Source: Zygnema cylindricum (taxonomy: Eukaryota; Streptophyta; Zygnematophyceae; Zygnematales; Zygnemataceae). From it: a DNA stretch of 60,000 bases. Shown here in pieces: positions 1 to 11,586 of the stretch. The translations under genes were made by a program, and so were the position numbers. Under the pieces are notes generated by a model. The model was not told the DNA's origin. It did no database searches and was given only the letters and a program-made list of their open reading frames with translations. The stretch spans positions 312,001 to 372,000 of the forward strand of contig JBBHKE010000836.1 of NCBI GenBank assembly GCA_037447655.1. The letters run 5' to 3'. Within the stretch, counting starts at the first letter, position 1. Every line of letters starts with the position of its first letter.

Positions 1-2040
1 AAATAAAGGCTAAAGGCCTACCTGGGATTTTCATGGGGTATGATGATAATGCGAAAGGATATAGAGTTTATTTATTCAAGAAACAGAAAGTGATTATTTC
101 TAGGAATATTAAGATTAAAGATGAATAGGATTCGGTTGACCTTTTCAAGTGCCTGATCAACCGGCCAAAGAAAAGCAAGAATATGTCATTTTTCACCATA
201 CGCAACGAGTCTACTTTCCACTGGCAAATGGGACACCTCTTTCTTCAGTTCATCTGGTGCCTTCACAGCATGCTTCACCACAAGCTACACCTCAGGCAGA
301 AGGAACTACTACAAACTCTATACCAACTGAAGTTATGATTCAAACTAAATAGAAAAATCAAAGGTTGCCAAAAATCTCAGCCTCAAAATTTTCGGGGGGA
401 AAGAGATCTAGCAACTGTCTGCAGGAAGCTCTCACTTTGCTTTTTCTGCAGCTATAGAGGAGCCTCTAACGATCTAGGAGGCCTTCTCATAACTTGAGAG
501 AAATCAGTGGATCAAGGCGGCAAACGATGAAATGAAGTCTATTATAAAGGCATTGACATGGGAACTGGTGGATCTTCCTTCAGGCAGAAAAGCCATCAGC
601 AGCAAATGGGTATTCAACGTGAAGATGAACCCGAACAACACCATCGAGAGGTATAAGGCCAGACTAGTGGCCAAGTGGTATAATCAAATAGAAGGTATTG
701 ACTTTGAGGAAATCTTTTCTCCAGTTGTCAGATTTTCCACTGTCAGAATTTTGCTAAGTCTAGCGGCTATAAAGAATATGGAAATACATCAAATGGATGT
801 TAAAACGGCCTTCTTGCATGGAGAGTTAGAAGAAACCATTTATATGAAACAACCTGAAATGTATGTTGAAAAGGGAAAGGAAGAATTAGTGTGTAAATTG
901 ATGAAATCTTTGTATGGGCTAAAACAAGCCCCGCGTCAGTGGAATTTGAAGTTAGATGAGTTTTTGACTAGGCTGGGATTTAAGAGAATTAGCTCAGATC
1001 ATTCTGTATATGTCTTACAAGGAGAGAATGGGATAGTATACATTGCTATATATGTGGATAACTTATTATTAATAAGTAAGTCAATGGATGAAATAAACCG
1101 CATTAAAACAACTTTAAGGTCTAGGTTCGAGATTAAGGACCTTGGTGAGGCTAAGTATACTTTAGGAATACAGGTAGAAAGAGACAGAAACAAAAGGTTG
1201 ATTATGTTGACTCAGAAAGAAGCAATAGGTAATATGTTGGAAAGATTTGAAATGAAATATGAAAACGGATCTATAACTCCCATGAAATTCAGGCATAAAT
1301 TAGAAGGAATGGATTCAAAGTCAACATTATGGTGTGTGAGTCTAGAGTCAGGGGAGGAGTTTATGACTTCAAAGCCACATAGACACCTAGTTGGAAGTCT
1401 TATATATATTATGAACTGTACGAGATGTGATATTGCAGCACCTGTGGGAGTCTTGAGTTGAAGTGTGTAGAATCCTAAAAAGGCAGATTGGGAAGCACCA
1501 AAAAGGGTGCTGAGATATCTTGCAGGTACTCGTAATCTTAAGCTTATACTCAGAGGAGGAGAGGTGAAAATGCAGACGTGGAGCGATGCTAGCTATAAGA
1601 CATGCCAAGCCGAAAATCTAGGACCAACTTTGTTTTGAAGATTGGAGATAAAACTTGTTGCAGGAGTAGCAAGTTAGAACAGGTTACAGCTCAATTCACA
1701 ATTGAGTCATAATATATGGCAGTGGCTTCCGCCCTCAAGGAGCTCCTATAGGTCAAGTCCGTTTTACAAGAACTTGGGTATATGCAAACTGTTCCTCATG
1801 CTATCTGGTGTGACAACCAGGCAGCCATTGCAATTGCCTGTAACCCGAGCCATCACTTTAAGAGCAAACACATGGATGTTAAACTTCACTTTGTTAGAGA
1901 AAAAGTACTTGCAAAAGTCGTTAAATTGTGGTATTTACCGGACGAGAAGATGGTGGCTGACATGTTAACAAAAGCCCTTCCTGGTCCTAAGTTACAATTT
2001 TGCAAAGATGCTATTGGACTAAGTGGGTAACTCAGTCTAA
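1..2040 (+). pseudogene. Ty1/copia pol remnant of element P (integrase end, RT, RNase H)
   Basis: This is the 3' half of a copia polyprotein, cut by the window edge. Bases 1-120 encode the integrase C-terminal motif GYDDNAKGY. Bases 150-500 hold the variable linker, and bases 532-1461 hold a reverse transcriptase open for 309 codons. Visible RT motifs are [28 protein letters not shown] and SLYGLKQAP. The catalytic box reads YVDN instead of YVDD (about 1051-1062), so the RT is probably inactive. RNase H follows in shifted frames to about 2028, with CDNQAAIAIA near 1812-1840. There are several stops and at least two frameshifts. It is closely related to elements A and A0 on the other strand. 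Confidence 0.9.
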
Positions 2041-2053
2041 AGATTTAGGGGAG
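2041..2053 (+). promoter_or_regulatory. Polypurine tract of element P
   Basis: AGATTTAGGGGAG lies directly before the TGTTG start of the 3' LTR. A purine run here primes plus-strand DNA synthesis in LTR retrotransposons. The same position in A, A0 and B carries the matching tract on the opposite strand. Confidence 0.8.
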
Positions 2054-2944
2054 TGTTGTAATATATAAATCTTTATTTTAGTAGATAGGGTTAAAATAAC
2101 TTAGAAAATTTTCTAAGTAATATGTTATAATTCTTACCTTTATTAGTGTTATAGTAGAAAAAGTACAATAAAGTATATTGTACTTTTATCAAGACAAGCG
2201 CCGGCAAGAAATTGTATGTAGGTTTTACAGAGTGGCGCCAACAGTCAGCCACACACGTCACGTAGTTGATGATTGGATTCATAGGATCGGACGAACGAGA
2301 TGTGAACCGGGTATTTTGGAAATATATGATACGGTTCGACGCTACCATTGTCAATTCAATTTGTTCCAACAGACGCGATTCACGTGGGACCACAAGTGAC
2401 GAAACACTCACGTGCTTCGTACTACACGACCACAGTCAGTTGGACTTTAGCGACTACCTTGACTAACCATTTAGAACGTTTTGTGTACGGTTCGATATCT
2501 GCAAATATCTGAATAAACATTGATTTGAAGTTTAGTGTAACAAAAAATAGTGTTCCACTAATTAGGTTTTTGGAAAGTAGTAATTAGGGTTTTTGAGGTA
2601 CTAATAGTACAGTAACGTATAGGTAGGATACTTTGTCGTTAGTCAAGATAATAACCGCAATAACAGTTACCCAAATTAGTATAGACCAGTAGATACACAG
2701 TTTGAGTATAGAACTTAGGACTTAGCCAATTTTGTAGTATCCAATTTTGGGAATATGCTTTTCTAAGGGCAGTTTTTTGGAAACTTCCAGACATCATATC
2801 TAATGGTTTACTCGGTCATTTGGGTTGCATTTTGGGAATTGTCAGTTTAATGTATTGTGTACCACTGTGGAAAATTTGAGGCTTGTTAACCTTCTGAGTC
2901 ATATTTTGTGTAAGCTAAAAGTTGGCTGTTGAGTAGGTGCTTGA
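2054..2944 (+). repeat. LTR1, 3' LTR of element P, 3'-truncated
   Basis: It starts TGTTGTAAT after the polypurine tract and aligns by eye along its length with the two LTR1 copies of element A (7080-8090 and 18247-19262, reverse strand). Similarity stops at about 2944, roughly 70 bp short of the LTR1 end seen in A. The next base is already gypsy coding sequence. Only one copy of the 23-bp CTTGTGG repeat is present, where A's LTRs have three. Confidence 0.85.
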
Positions 2945-3485
2945 AGTAATGTTTGCAAAACCTTCCAACCATTCTAGACTCTACTTTCAAGGTGTTAATT
3001 TCCCAATTAATTTGAGGATTATGTTCAGTTAACTAAGGCTTTCCTAGAATTTGTTCCTCGCTTTCCAAATTCATTATTTCACACACAAACTTCAATTTAT
3101 GACGCTGAATATCAACTTTTATTGTGTCAGTTTGTAAGTCTAATGTGGACTTATTACCATTTGCCACTTGAACATGCAAAGGCTTTTCTCTTATGACAGT
3201 AGGAATTGTATTTTTCTCTACACACTTATGTGGAAAAATATTATGAGTAGCACTTGAATCAATCTTTATTATTAGTGGTTTTCCTTTCACTAATAACTCA
3301 AATTTGATCAAATTGTGTCTTGTGATATCGTTACTTAACTGCCCTATTATAGGTTTTTTGTTAAGAACTTCATCAAAAGGATTCTTCCTACTATGCAGTG
3401 TTGTCAAAATCATAACAAGTTCTGCTATCCTAGCTTTTCCAATCATGAACTTGCCTTCCAAAGTTGACTCTTTAACTTCTCAATA
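2945..3485 (-). pseudogene. Ty3/gypsy protease and start of RT linker, element Q
   Basis: The reverse strand encodes a retropepsin-like segment with the active-site motif IKIDSSATHNIF (usual form D-S/T-G-A). It is followed by LGKP and, after a stop, HNPQINWEIN, the pattern that precedes the reverse transcriptase in gypsy polyproteins. The frame ends abruptly at 2945, where LTR1 of element P begins, so RT and integrase are missing from the window. The G-to-S change in the active site and the internal stop make it non-functional. Confidence 0.75.
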
Positions 3486-3556
3486 AGGTAGACTTAACTA
3501 AGGACTTTCATCTAGTCATTTCCTTTTCCCACCTCTTAGGCTTCTTGCTCGGCTAT

Positions 3557-3745
3557 TTATAATTTATTATCTTCTTGAAAACCTTCATTCACATCGATTG
3601 TTTTAAGAGAACCTTTATCTGTACAGTCCTTAGTGTAATAATCTGGACCTATGCATTTAAAACAAGTGACTTTTTCATTGGGTTTTGTGCACTCCCTAAT
3701 GAAATGTCTCTCCTCTCCACAGTTATAACAGTTAATCTTCTTCAA
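3557..3745 (-). pseudogene. Gypsy nucleocapsid zinc knuckles, element Q
   Basis: Two CCHC-type knuckles stand in tandem. CYNCGEERHFIREC fits C-X2-C-X4-H-X4-C. CFKCIGPDYYTKDC has tyrosine at the histidine position, so the second knuckle is probably dead. Knuckles of this type bind genomic RNA at the end of Gag. It lies between the gag body (3990-4832) and the protease (2945-3485), as expected for a gypsy element read on the reverse strand. Confidence 0.8.
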
Positions 3746-3989
3746 TTGTGCTCACTCAAATGCTCCATGACCTCTTTTCTAACAGATAGTGCATGTTGGT
3801 ATAGTAAGATTAGGTTTCTAAGCATTAATGCTCGGTTTATGACTCTTAATGTATCCCCCTCTATTTTTAAATTTGTTTCCTGCATTAACACTTTTTTCCA
3901 CTTCTCTGATTTCCTTTGAAGATATTCTGCTTGTTCACTAGACCCACATTTAGACCCTCTTCTACAAATTCCTCCACACCCTGCTCTGA

Positions 3990-4832
3990 TACTTCATTCA
4001 AATTACCCCTGAGTGATCAAGTTTCCTGATTATACCCCAACTTATCCGCTAATTGGAATAACTTATCTTGTAATTCGTTCAAATTAATGATTTTTTGATG
4101 TTTCAGTTCTGATTTTAGTATAGGATTCGAATAGTTTAAGAAATGCAACTTAACCATTTCATCAGTCAAACTTATGACATGAATGCTTGATTAGTCAAAT
4201 TCCACAATATAATCTTTCACCGATCTACTCAGCTTAGAGTTCAGCCACATTTTTTCCATTATGGATTTATAAGTGAAACAGAAGAAACGCGATTTGAACT
4301 CGGTTTTAAAAGCTTCCCAATTAGCATTATTGGGAATCAAATTAGACCTTCTATGAGTGTAATACCAAATCTGAGCATCACCCTTCAAACAAGTGACAAC
4401 AAAAGAAGTGTAATCATCACGATCACAATTCCTACATTCCAAATAATATTCTATGTGGAATATCCACCCATCCAATTCATCAATCTTCTTATCATCAAAG
4501 GATGGTGCCTCACTAATAGACAATTTTAGATCTCTTATCTTCTTAGGTGTATCATGATCATTCTCCCTAAACCAAACATTCTTTTTACTACTCTCACCCA
4601 TTTGGTCATTAATATCATTTTGGGTCTGAAATAAGTTAATGTGTTCATCCAATTTCTCATTTCAAACATTTACATTTTCCTTAACAGCTTTCAATTCACT
4701 TTTCAATTTAGAAGTTGTTTCATCCACAGGTGTAGCATGATCTGCATGATTATTAAATCTTTTGACCAATTTCACTGTTAGCTTTTTCAACACATTCTCT
4801 ATTTCACGTTTCCATGCAGAATTTGCCACCAT
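3990..4832 (-). pseudogene. Ty3/gypsy Gag (capsid region), element Q
   Basis: An ATG at 4832-4830 opens a lysine-rich N-terminal region of 56 codons that ends in an in-frame TGA at about 4664-4662. After it the same frame continues for 153 codons. The retrotransposon-gag signature is visible: APSFDDKKIDELDGWIFHIE, then CLKGDAQIWYYTH and WEAFKTEFKSRFF. A stop at about 4191 is followed by more Gag-like sequence (KLHFLNYSNPILKSEL) to about 3990. Two stops at least make it a pseudogene. The family assignment rests on the Gag and protease motifs, because no RT is left here. Confidence 0.75.
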
Positions 4833-5360
4833 CACACAATGAAATCAAATAAAAGAAAAGATAGAATATAATTTCCCAAAGAAATTTGCTCTAGATTTGA
4901 AATCCTCTGATTGCTACAATCCAAGACTTCTTCTCCTTAACAAATCATTTGAAAAAGATCAAAATCTGAGAAATCAATAAGACATTGAAAGTAAGTTAGT
5001 GAAAATTTAATTCTTCAATTTCTCAGGATCTTTTATTCTCTAATTCTCACATCCTCACCCTTCATGGCTTTAAGCCCTCCCTCTACACAAGATTAATCGC
5101 TAAGAGAAGTCATGTTTGTTTGGCCTCTAGGTAATTGGAGTGATATTTAGCGGTGGCTACACTGCCCACCCCGCCTGAGTCCTTAGGATTTAAGCACGCC
5201 CCACATCTAACTAGCGGCCGCTTGAAGTGTGGTCAATTAGTTCCCCTCCAATCCCCTACTACTTCACATTGTGGTTCCACCTACACGGGTTAGAGCACCG
5301 TCACCGGTCACGGTAGTCGTTTTTTGCTTGAGCAAGCTTCTCCCTGGTTTCTAACCAAAT
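4833..5360 (-). other. Untranslated leader of gypsy element Q
   Basis: This 530-bp stretch between the primer-binding site and the gag ATG has no convincing coding sequence. It contains a GC-richer block (about 5150-5340). By position it is the 5' leader of the element. Confidence 0.5.
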
Positions 5361-5371
5361 CTTTGATACCA
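5361..5371 (-). promoter_or_regulatory. Primer-binding site of element Q (tRNA-Met 3' end)
   Basis: The reverse strand reads TGGTATCAAAG, two bases after an LTR-like end GTGTTACA. TGGTATCA is the complement of the 3' end of plant-type initiator tRNA-Met (…TGATACCA). This is full-length tRNA priming, unlike the copia elements in this window. Confidence 0.7.
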
Positions 5372-5373
5372 TA

Positions 5374-6086
5374 TGTAACACGATTTATAACCTCCCAAAA
5401 AATCCCATTACTACCACCAATTTCAACCACACATTCTGTATATTGAAATACACACATTTCTATTAGACACCACTCACTTAAGGATCAACTTTTAATTAGA
5501 AGAAGCTTTAGTTCACATGACATTTAGCTTGGTCTCTTCCCTTCTTGGCTCAACCCTTATTTTAAAGTATTCTCCACTGCCCTCCACTCTTAAATAATTC
5601 TATCTCTTAACTAATAAAACATTACTTAGTTAGTAAGAGATGTCAATGCAAAATGCCATTGCTCCAATTTGGTATTATTCGCTCAGGACTAGGATTCGTC
5701 AAATTTCCACTAAGTTTTCCAAAGGAAAAGATGCCTACTGTCCTTTTCGAATTCACCATTTATACCTCATCGCTGTGGACTAGCTAGGCCAAAGTCAACG
5801 CTTTGTTGAACAGGTTCACACCTAGGCCAATCATTGATCAACTTCGACTAAGACTAACCAATGCAAAAACGTGCGAAATCTCTAACTAACTACGTAGCAT
5901 TTCTAACCAATCAAATGATACCTTTCACTAAGTAAATTTACGTGCAAAAGTGTGCGCGAACTGAAACGCGACTTCACACGTTTGCCTACCACATATTTTA
6001 TACGCGAAATACCTATATAATTTAGAAATTTTGACTTATGACTTTTCGTACTAAAAATCGTAAGAAACCAACCATCATTCGTAACA
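5374..6086 (-). repeat. Probable 5' LTR of gypsy element Q
   Basis: The inner edge is well placed by the adjacent primer-binding site. The outer edge at 6086 is a guess, chosen because the reverse strand there reads TGTTACGAAT, giving TG...CA ends and 713 bp. The 3' LTR is not in the window, so neither length nor target duplication can be tested. Confidence 0.45.
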
Positions 6087-7074
6087 ATCAACTATTAGTA
6101 CTTTATCAAACGTATGCCGGAAATTCCGCTACTAATTTGACCCTTAACCTGCTATAAAGAACACTCATTTGTTATTTTGACCTCGCATTGTCGCCTAAAT
6201 ACACGAATCACTATAACTTTTAAAATTTAACTCCAAATCGTGCGATTTTTTCGCGGACGGAAATTTATATCTCTATATTCGTGAAACTTAAATACCCATT
6301 TACGAATAAGTTCAATCTTTTATTACTGTTACAATTTTTATAGAATGTAGTTTTCAAAAAAGTGATTCAGGTTTAGGGTTGGGCTCTATTGAGACCATTT
6401 GGGTTGCCTTGTTTTTGAATTACAGGTCACGTTTTGCAAAAAACCAGTAAGGGTCAAGTTCCATCAATCAAAAAGTGGTGTACATTGTGAATCACTATTA
6501 GCGTTATGAAATAATTAGAGTTAAAAATACAATTAGCGTTATTAACCCTTATTGGGAATTTGGGGATATTCAAGGAAATCATTAACTCTGATTCGGAATT
6601 TGGAGTTTTCCAAAGTATAATAAATAATTATATTTGAGAATTTTAGTCAAAATTTGGGGGCGTTGAAATAGCGTTATGAACGCTAATAACGATTTACGGT
6701 GTAGTTTATAGAAATCTACACCTATCCGTACCAAACTGTACAACTTGTTTTGTTTTTATAAGTGAAACAACATTACAGAAAATCTTGCCAATACTCTCTG
6801 AAGGTTTAGAAGGTAACACCGACCGTAAGATATTCATTCGCGAGGTGTTCGTTTTTTTTTTCTCTATAGGTGAAAATATTGCTGTAGAAGGTGGGTGGAT
6901 TGAGAGTTACAGAAAAAAATGAATCGCAACAAGCTGGACGATTAAGCTACGTGTCACGATGAAGAACCAATGAAAATTGACAAAATTAGCACATAACACG
7001 TTATTTCCAAAATACAACCGAAAATAAAAATGCAATTTCGTAACGCTCATTTGTCACTCTATTAAACTTTTGTT
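6087..7074. other. AT-rich DNA, no gene recognised
   Basis: No coding frame resembles a known protein. The motif TAGCGTTAT recurs at about 6499, 6532 and 6671, the last copy inside an imperfect palindrome. This stretch is presumably the DNA into which element A inserted, because A's target duplication abuts it. Confidence 0.4.
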
Positions 7075-7079
7075 TGTCA

Positions 7080-8090
7080 TGTTGTTCTACAACCACCACT
7101 GCAGCAAGAGGACCAGCAGTAGTAGTGGAAGTAGACATGGAAACCAAGAAGCTATCAAGCACCTACTCAACATTCAACTTTCAGCTTACACAAAATATGA
7201 CTCAAAAGACCAATATTCCTCAAATTTCTCACATTGATACACAACAGAATAAACTGACAATTCCCCAAATTGCAGCCCACATGACCTAGTAAACCATAGA
7301 TATGATGTCTAGAAGTTTCCCAAAAACTACCCTTTGATAATCATATTCCCAAAACTAGATACTACAAAATTGGCTAAGTCCTAAATTATATACTCACAGT
7401 TTGTATCTACCGGTCTGCAATAATTAGGGTAACTGTCCTGCAGGTATTACCTTGACTAACGACAAAGTATTCTACCTGTACGTTATTGTACCGTAGTACC
7501 TCAAAAACTCTAATTACTATTTTCCAAAAACCTGATTAATCGAACACTATTTTTTATTACACTAAACTACAAAACAATATTTATTCAAATATTTTTAGAT
7601 ATCGAACCGTACACAAAACGTTCCAGATGCTTAATCAGTGGTAGTCGCTAAAGTCCAGTCGACTGTGGTCGTGTAGTACGAAACACGAAAGTGCTTCGTC
7701 ACTTGTGGTCCAACGTGAATCACGCTTGTGGTCCCTCGTGAATCATGCTTGTGGTCCCAAGTGAATCACGTCCGTTGGAACAAATTCAATTGACAATGAA
7801 AATGTCGAACTGTACCATATATTCCTAGAATACCCGGTTCAGATTCTGCTCGTCTGATCATGTGAATCCAATCGTCAACTGCGTGACGCGTGTGGGTGAC
7901 TCTCGACGCCACTCTGTAAAACGTGCATACGTTCTCTTGACGAAACGTGTCCTTGTAAAAATGAGATATACTCCATTGTACTTTTACTACTGTAACACTA
8001 ATTAAGGTAAGTATTACAGCCGACTACTTAGAAAATTTTCTAAATTATTTTAGCCCTATCTACTGAAATAAAGATTTCTTAATTACAACA
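7080..8090 (-). repeat. LTR1, 3' LTR of element A
   Basis: On the reverse strand it begins TGTTGTAATTAAG and ends GTAGAACAACA, then switches to unrelated flanking DNA, which defines the true LTR1 end. Its last ~70 bp contain the in-frame ATG and N-terminal codons that precede the primer-binding site in the 5' copy. Three tandem copies of a 23-bp unit starting CTTGTGGTCC lie at 7702-7770. Confidence 0.88.
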
Positions 8091-9054
8091 CTCCCTTAAA
8101 TCTTTAGACTCTGTTACTCACTTAGTCCAATAGCATCTTTGCAAAACTATAACTTACGAGCAGGAAGGGCTTTTGTTAAAATATCAACCACCATCTTCTC
8201 GTCTGGTAAATAACATAATTTAACTACTTTTGCAAGTATTTTTTCTCTAACAAAGTGAAGTCTAATATCCATGTGATTGCTCTAAAAGTGATGGCTGGGA
8301 TAAGAGGCAATTGCAATGGCTGCCTTCTTTTCACACTAGATAGCGTGAGGACTAGTTTGCATATACCTAAGTTCGTGTAAAATGGACTTGACCCATAAGA
8401 GCTCTTTGAGGACGGAAACTGCTGGCATATATTCTAACTCAATTCTGGATTGAGCTATAACCTTCTGTAATTTGCTACTCCAACAGCAAGTTCCATCTCC
8501 AATATTCAAAACAAAGCTGGTTGTAGATTTCTAGCTTGGCATGTCTCTATAGCTAGCATCGCTCCACGTCTGTATTTTAACCTCTTCTCCTCCGAGTAGA
8601 AGCTTAAGATTTCGAGTACCTGCAAGATATCTCTGCACCTTTTTTGGTGCTTCCCAGTCTGCCTTTTTAGGATTCTGCAAACTTCTACTTAAGACTCTTA
8701 TAGTTGCTTCAATATCGGGTCTTGTACAATTCATAAAATATATAAGACTTCCGACTATCTGTCTATATGGCTTGAAGCCATAAACTCTTCCTCCTTTGTC
8801 TGTAGACCCTCACAAACCATTATGTCTGAGTCTTAATCAATTCCTTCCAATTTATGCCTGAACTCCATGGGAGTTACAGATCCCTTTACATCTTTCATTT
8901 CAAATTTTTTCAGCATGTTACCTATTGCTTCTTTCTAAGTCAACATAATCAGTCTTTTGTTTTGTCTCTTTCTACCTGTATTCCTAAGATGTATTTGGCC
9001 TCACCGAGGTCCTTCATCTCGAACCTAGACCTTAAAGCCGCTTTAATGCGGTTG
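8091..9054 (-). pseudogene. RT C-terminal part and RNase H of element A
   Basis: Read on the reverse strand from 9054: RT thumb/connection (AALRSRFEMKDLGEAKYI), then MNCTRPDIEATIRVLSRSLQ (8675-8734) and RNase H with IQTWSDASYRDMPS. Near the end come the equivalents of HHFKSKHMD and DMLTKALP in shifted frames. The polypurine tract is at 8091-8105. RNase H would degrade the RNA strand of the RNA/DNA hybrid. There are several stops and frameshifts. It joins directly to filler DNA at 9055, so the YVDD-bearing part of RT is missing. Confidence 0.82.
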
Positions 9055-9330
9055 TAACAGGGTTACAAGGTTGGGAACTTAGTGGCTAGAAACTCGGCTG
9101 CTATAGTTGTGGTTGCAGAGCAGCGCAGTTGCGATTCCAGATCAGCGCAACATAACAGCATAGCACCTTAGTAGAATAACGTAGCGCAGGATAGCAATGT
9201 AGAAATTAATGGTTTTTAAGTATTTTCTAGGTCTGAATAGAAATAAAGAAGCCGAGGCAGTCTACCTCTAACTTCTCTCTCCAACTCTCAAACTTGTCGC
9301 AGTCACTGAGAAATTCGAGAGCATCAATTT
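9055..9330 (+). repeat. Filler DNA in A's RT, including an LTR3b fragment
   Basis: About 280 bp unrelated to RT replaces roughly 190 bp of RT coding sequence. From 9201 it matches the first ~130 bp of the element I type LTR: it starts TGTAGAAATTAATGG and includes CTTGTCGCAGTCACTGA. The part before 9201 has CAGCGCA-type repeats like those of LTR2. It looks patched together, not a clean insertion, since no target duplication is seen. Confidence 0.65.
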
Positions 9331-9975
9331 ACACACTAATTCTTCCTTTGTATTTTAAACATACATTTTGGGTTGTTTTATATAAATGGTTTCATATAAC
9401 TCTCTATGCAAGAAGGCCGTTTTTACATCTATTTGATGTATTTCTATATTCTCTATAGCTGTTAGATTTAGCAAAATTTTGACAGTGGGAAATTTGACAA
9501 CTAGAGAGAATGTTTCTTCAAAGTCAATACCTTCTTCTTGATTGTACCTTTTGGCCACTAGTCTGACCTTATACCTTTCAATGGTGTTGTCCGGGTTCAA
9601 CTTCACCTTGAATACCCATTTGCTGCCGATGGCTTTTGTGCTTGGAGGATGATCCACCAGCTCCCATGTATGTGCCTCTATAATAGACTTTATTTCATCG
9701 TTTGCTACCTCGATCCATTGATTTCTCTCAGGTGATGAGAAGGCCTCCTAGATCGTAAAAGGCTCCTCTGTAGCTCCAAAAAAATCGAAGTGAGAGCTTG
9801 CTTGCAGACGGTTGCTAGATCTCTTTCCCCTTGGAAATTATGAGGTTGAAATCGTCGGCAACCTCTGATTTTTCTGTTTTGTTTGAACCGTAACTTGAGC
9901 TGGTATTGAGTGTGTAGCAGTTCCTTCCGCCTGAGTTGTAGCTTGTGGTGAACCATCTTGTGAAGGCAACAAATT
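9331..9975 (-). pseudogene. RT N-terminal half and integrase-RT linker, element A
   Basis: The reverse strand encodes fingers/palm sequence: [26 protein letters not shown] and QIDVKTAFLHREL (9355-9657). The low-complexity linker between integrase and RT lies before it (9705-9956). The equivalent segment in B (13522-14415) is longer and intact, which shows that the region after MYV has been lost here. The linker contains a frameshift. Confidence 0.8.
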
Positions 9976-10960
9976 AACTAAAGGAATCGGTGTCCCACTT
10001 GCCGGTGGAAAGTAGACTCGCTGCGTATGGTGAAAAATGCATATTCCTGCTTTTTTTTTGCCGGTTGATCTGGCACTTTAAAAAGGTCAACCGAATCTTG
10101 TTCATCCTTAATCGGGATAATCTTAGAGATAATCGTTTTTTGTTTCTCAAATACAAAAACTCTATATCCTTTCGCATTATCATCATACCCCATGAAAATC
10201 TTAGGTAGGCCTTTAGCCTCCATTTTCCATCTATCCTGTGAAGTATCTAAGATAAAACACTTGCTCCCAAAGATCTTAAAGTGACTAACCTCAGGTTTTT
10301 CTCCTGTCCAAAGCTCATAAGGTGTAGAGCTAACAGATCTAGAAGCAATTCTATTTTTAAGATAAACAGCATAGTTAAGTCCTTTAATCCAGAATTTCAA
10401 ATTTAGCCCTTTATCTGCAAGTATGGACCGAGCACTCTCTGTCACTGTCCTATTTTATCTCTCAGAAACACCATTCTGTTCCGGTGTATATGGAACTGTA
10501 AGATTGTGAGTGATACCTTTCTAAAGGATAAATTTTTCGAATTTCTTTTGATGTGAATTCTCCTCGTTGTCCGATCTCAGCGCCTATATTAGAACTTCAT
10601 GAAGCTTTTCCTCCCATGCTTTGTAGCATTTGAAATGAGTAAACACTTCACTTTTATGTTGCATGAAGTAAACTTTGGTGTACTACGAGTAGTCATCTGT
10701 AAATGTGACCATATAGTGGACGCCTCTAGCTGAAGCCATTTGTGAATGATCGAGAACATCATAATGTATTAGTTGCAGAAATTTTTCTGATCTGTGGTCT
10801 GTTGTCTTTGAAAATAGCAATTTGTAGATCTTGCCATGTCAATAGCCATCACATGATTTATAGAATGAGAGGTGAGAGAAACTCCATCAACTTTTCTCGA
10901 ATTCACCATTTCTCTTAGACTATCAAAATTCATCTGTCCTAATTTCTTATGCCACAACTT
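9976..10960 (-). pseudogene. Integrase of element A
   Basis: The longest open part (9978-10445, 155 codons) is the core's end and C-terminal domain, with KFWIKGLNYAVYLKNRI, TPYELWTGEKPEVSHF and MGYDDNAKGYRVFVF. Upstream in other frames are LRSDNEE, where the family has RSDNGGEY, and the GAG-pre-integrase motif LWHKKLGQMNFDSLREM (10920-10975). Integrase would insert the cDNA into host DNA. Damaged motifs and several frameshifts make it inactive. Confidence 0.8.
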
Positions 10961-11581
10961 ATTATCACATTGGACACAAGAGTAGAGAACGTCGTTTTCC
11001 TTGTATTCAACCATGTCTATTCGGTATATTTTTTTAGAATCTCTAGTTCTTGTTACTGCTACTTTTCGTTTCTTGCTAACACCCTGTCTACCTCCTCTCA
11101 TAATGATTCTAAGCCTTTGCTTTCCACTAATGATGTAGAGAAAAGATTCTTTTTAAAGTCTGGAACATACAAAACATTCTCAAGAGTTCTCTCTACTGAC
11201 TTTCCCCCCACATCTACCATTAAAGATACATCACCCTAAGCTGAGGTTAGAACACTCATCCCACAAGCATAGTATATACAATTTGGAGGTGTTGTTGCAG
11301 ATTTGTAAAATCACCTTGTTCCAGCACATGTGGGCCGATGCTCCCGTGTCCATGATCAATCTTGCATCCTTCGGACCCTCCATTACTGCGGCCATAGCAA
11401 ATAACTCCGCTTCGTCTTGCTCATTCAAGCTTAGAGACACATCTGCATCAGTTACAGAAGCTAAAAAGAGAGCATTTCCACGAGTAGGATTTCCAGAAAA
11501 GCCTTTGTGATATTGGCTTTGCTGCTAACCCGGCCTATATAAACCTATCTCATTAGCTTTTTTCAGCTTAGGACAGTACCT
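10961..11581 (-). pseudogene. Protease and Gag C-terminus of element A
   Basis: The protease active site LIMDTGASAHMCWNK is intact (reverse strand, about 11310-11355) in a frame that runs 11231-11440. Downstream is the LFSTSLV-like segment in other frames. At its 5' side the second half of the Gag zinc knuckle (YCPKLKKAN, about 11545-11575) appears directly next to the end of element B. The first half of the knuckle is 5.9 kb away at 17496-17560, so B sits inside the knuckle coding sequence. Confidence 0.82.
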
Positions 11582-11586
11582 ATATC

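Noticed and set aside
7074-7289. 71-codon plus-strand frame rich in Ser/Thr
   Set aside because: It is the antisense of the LTR1 end that carries the N-terminal Gag codons of element A. No independent support.
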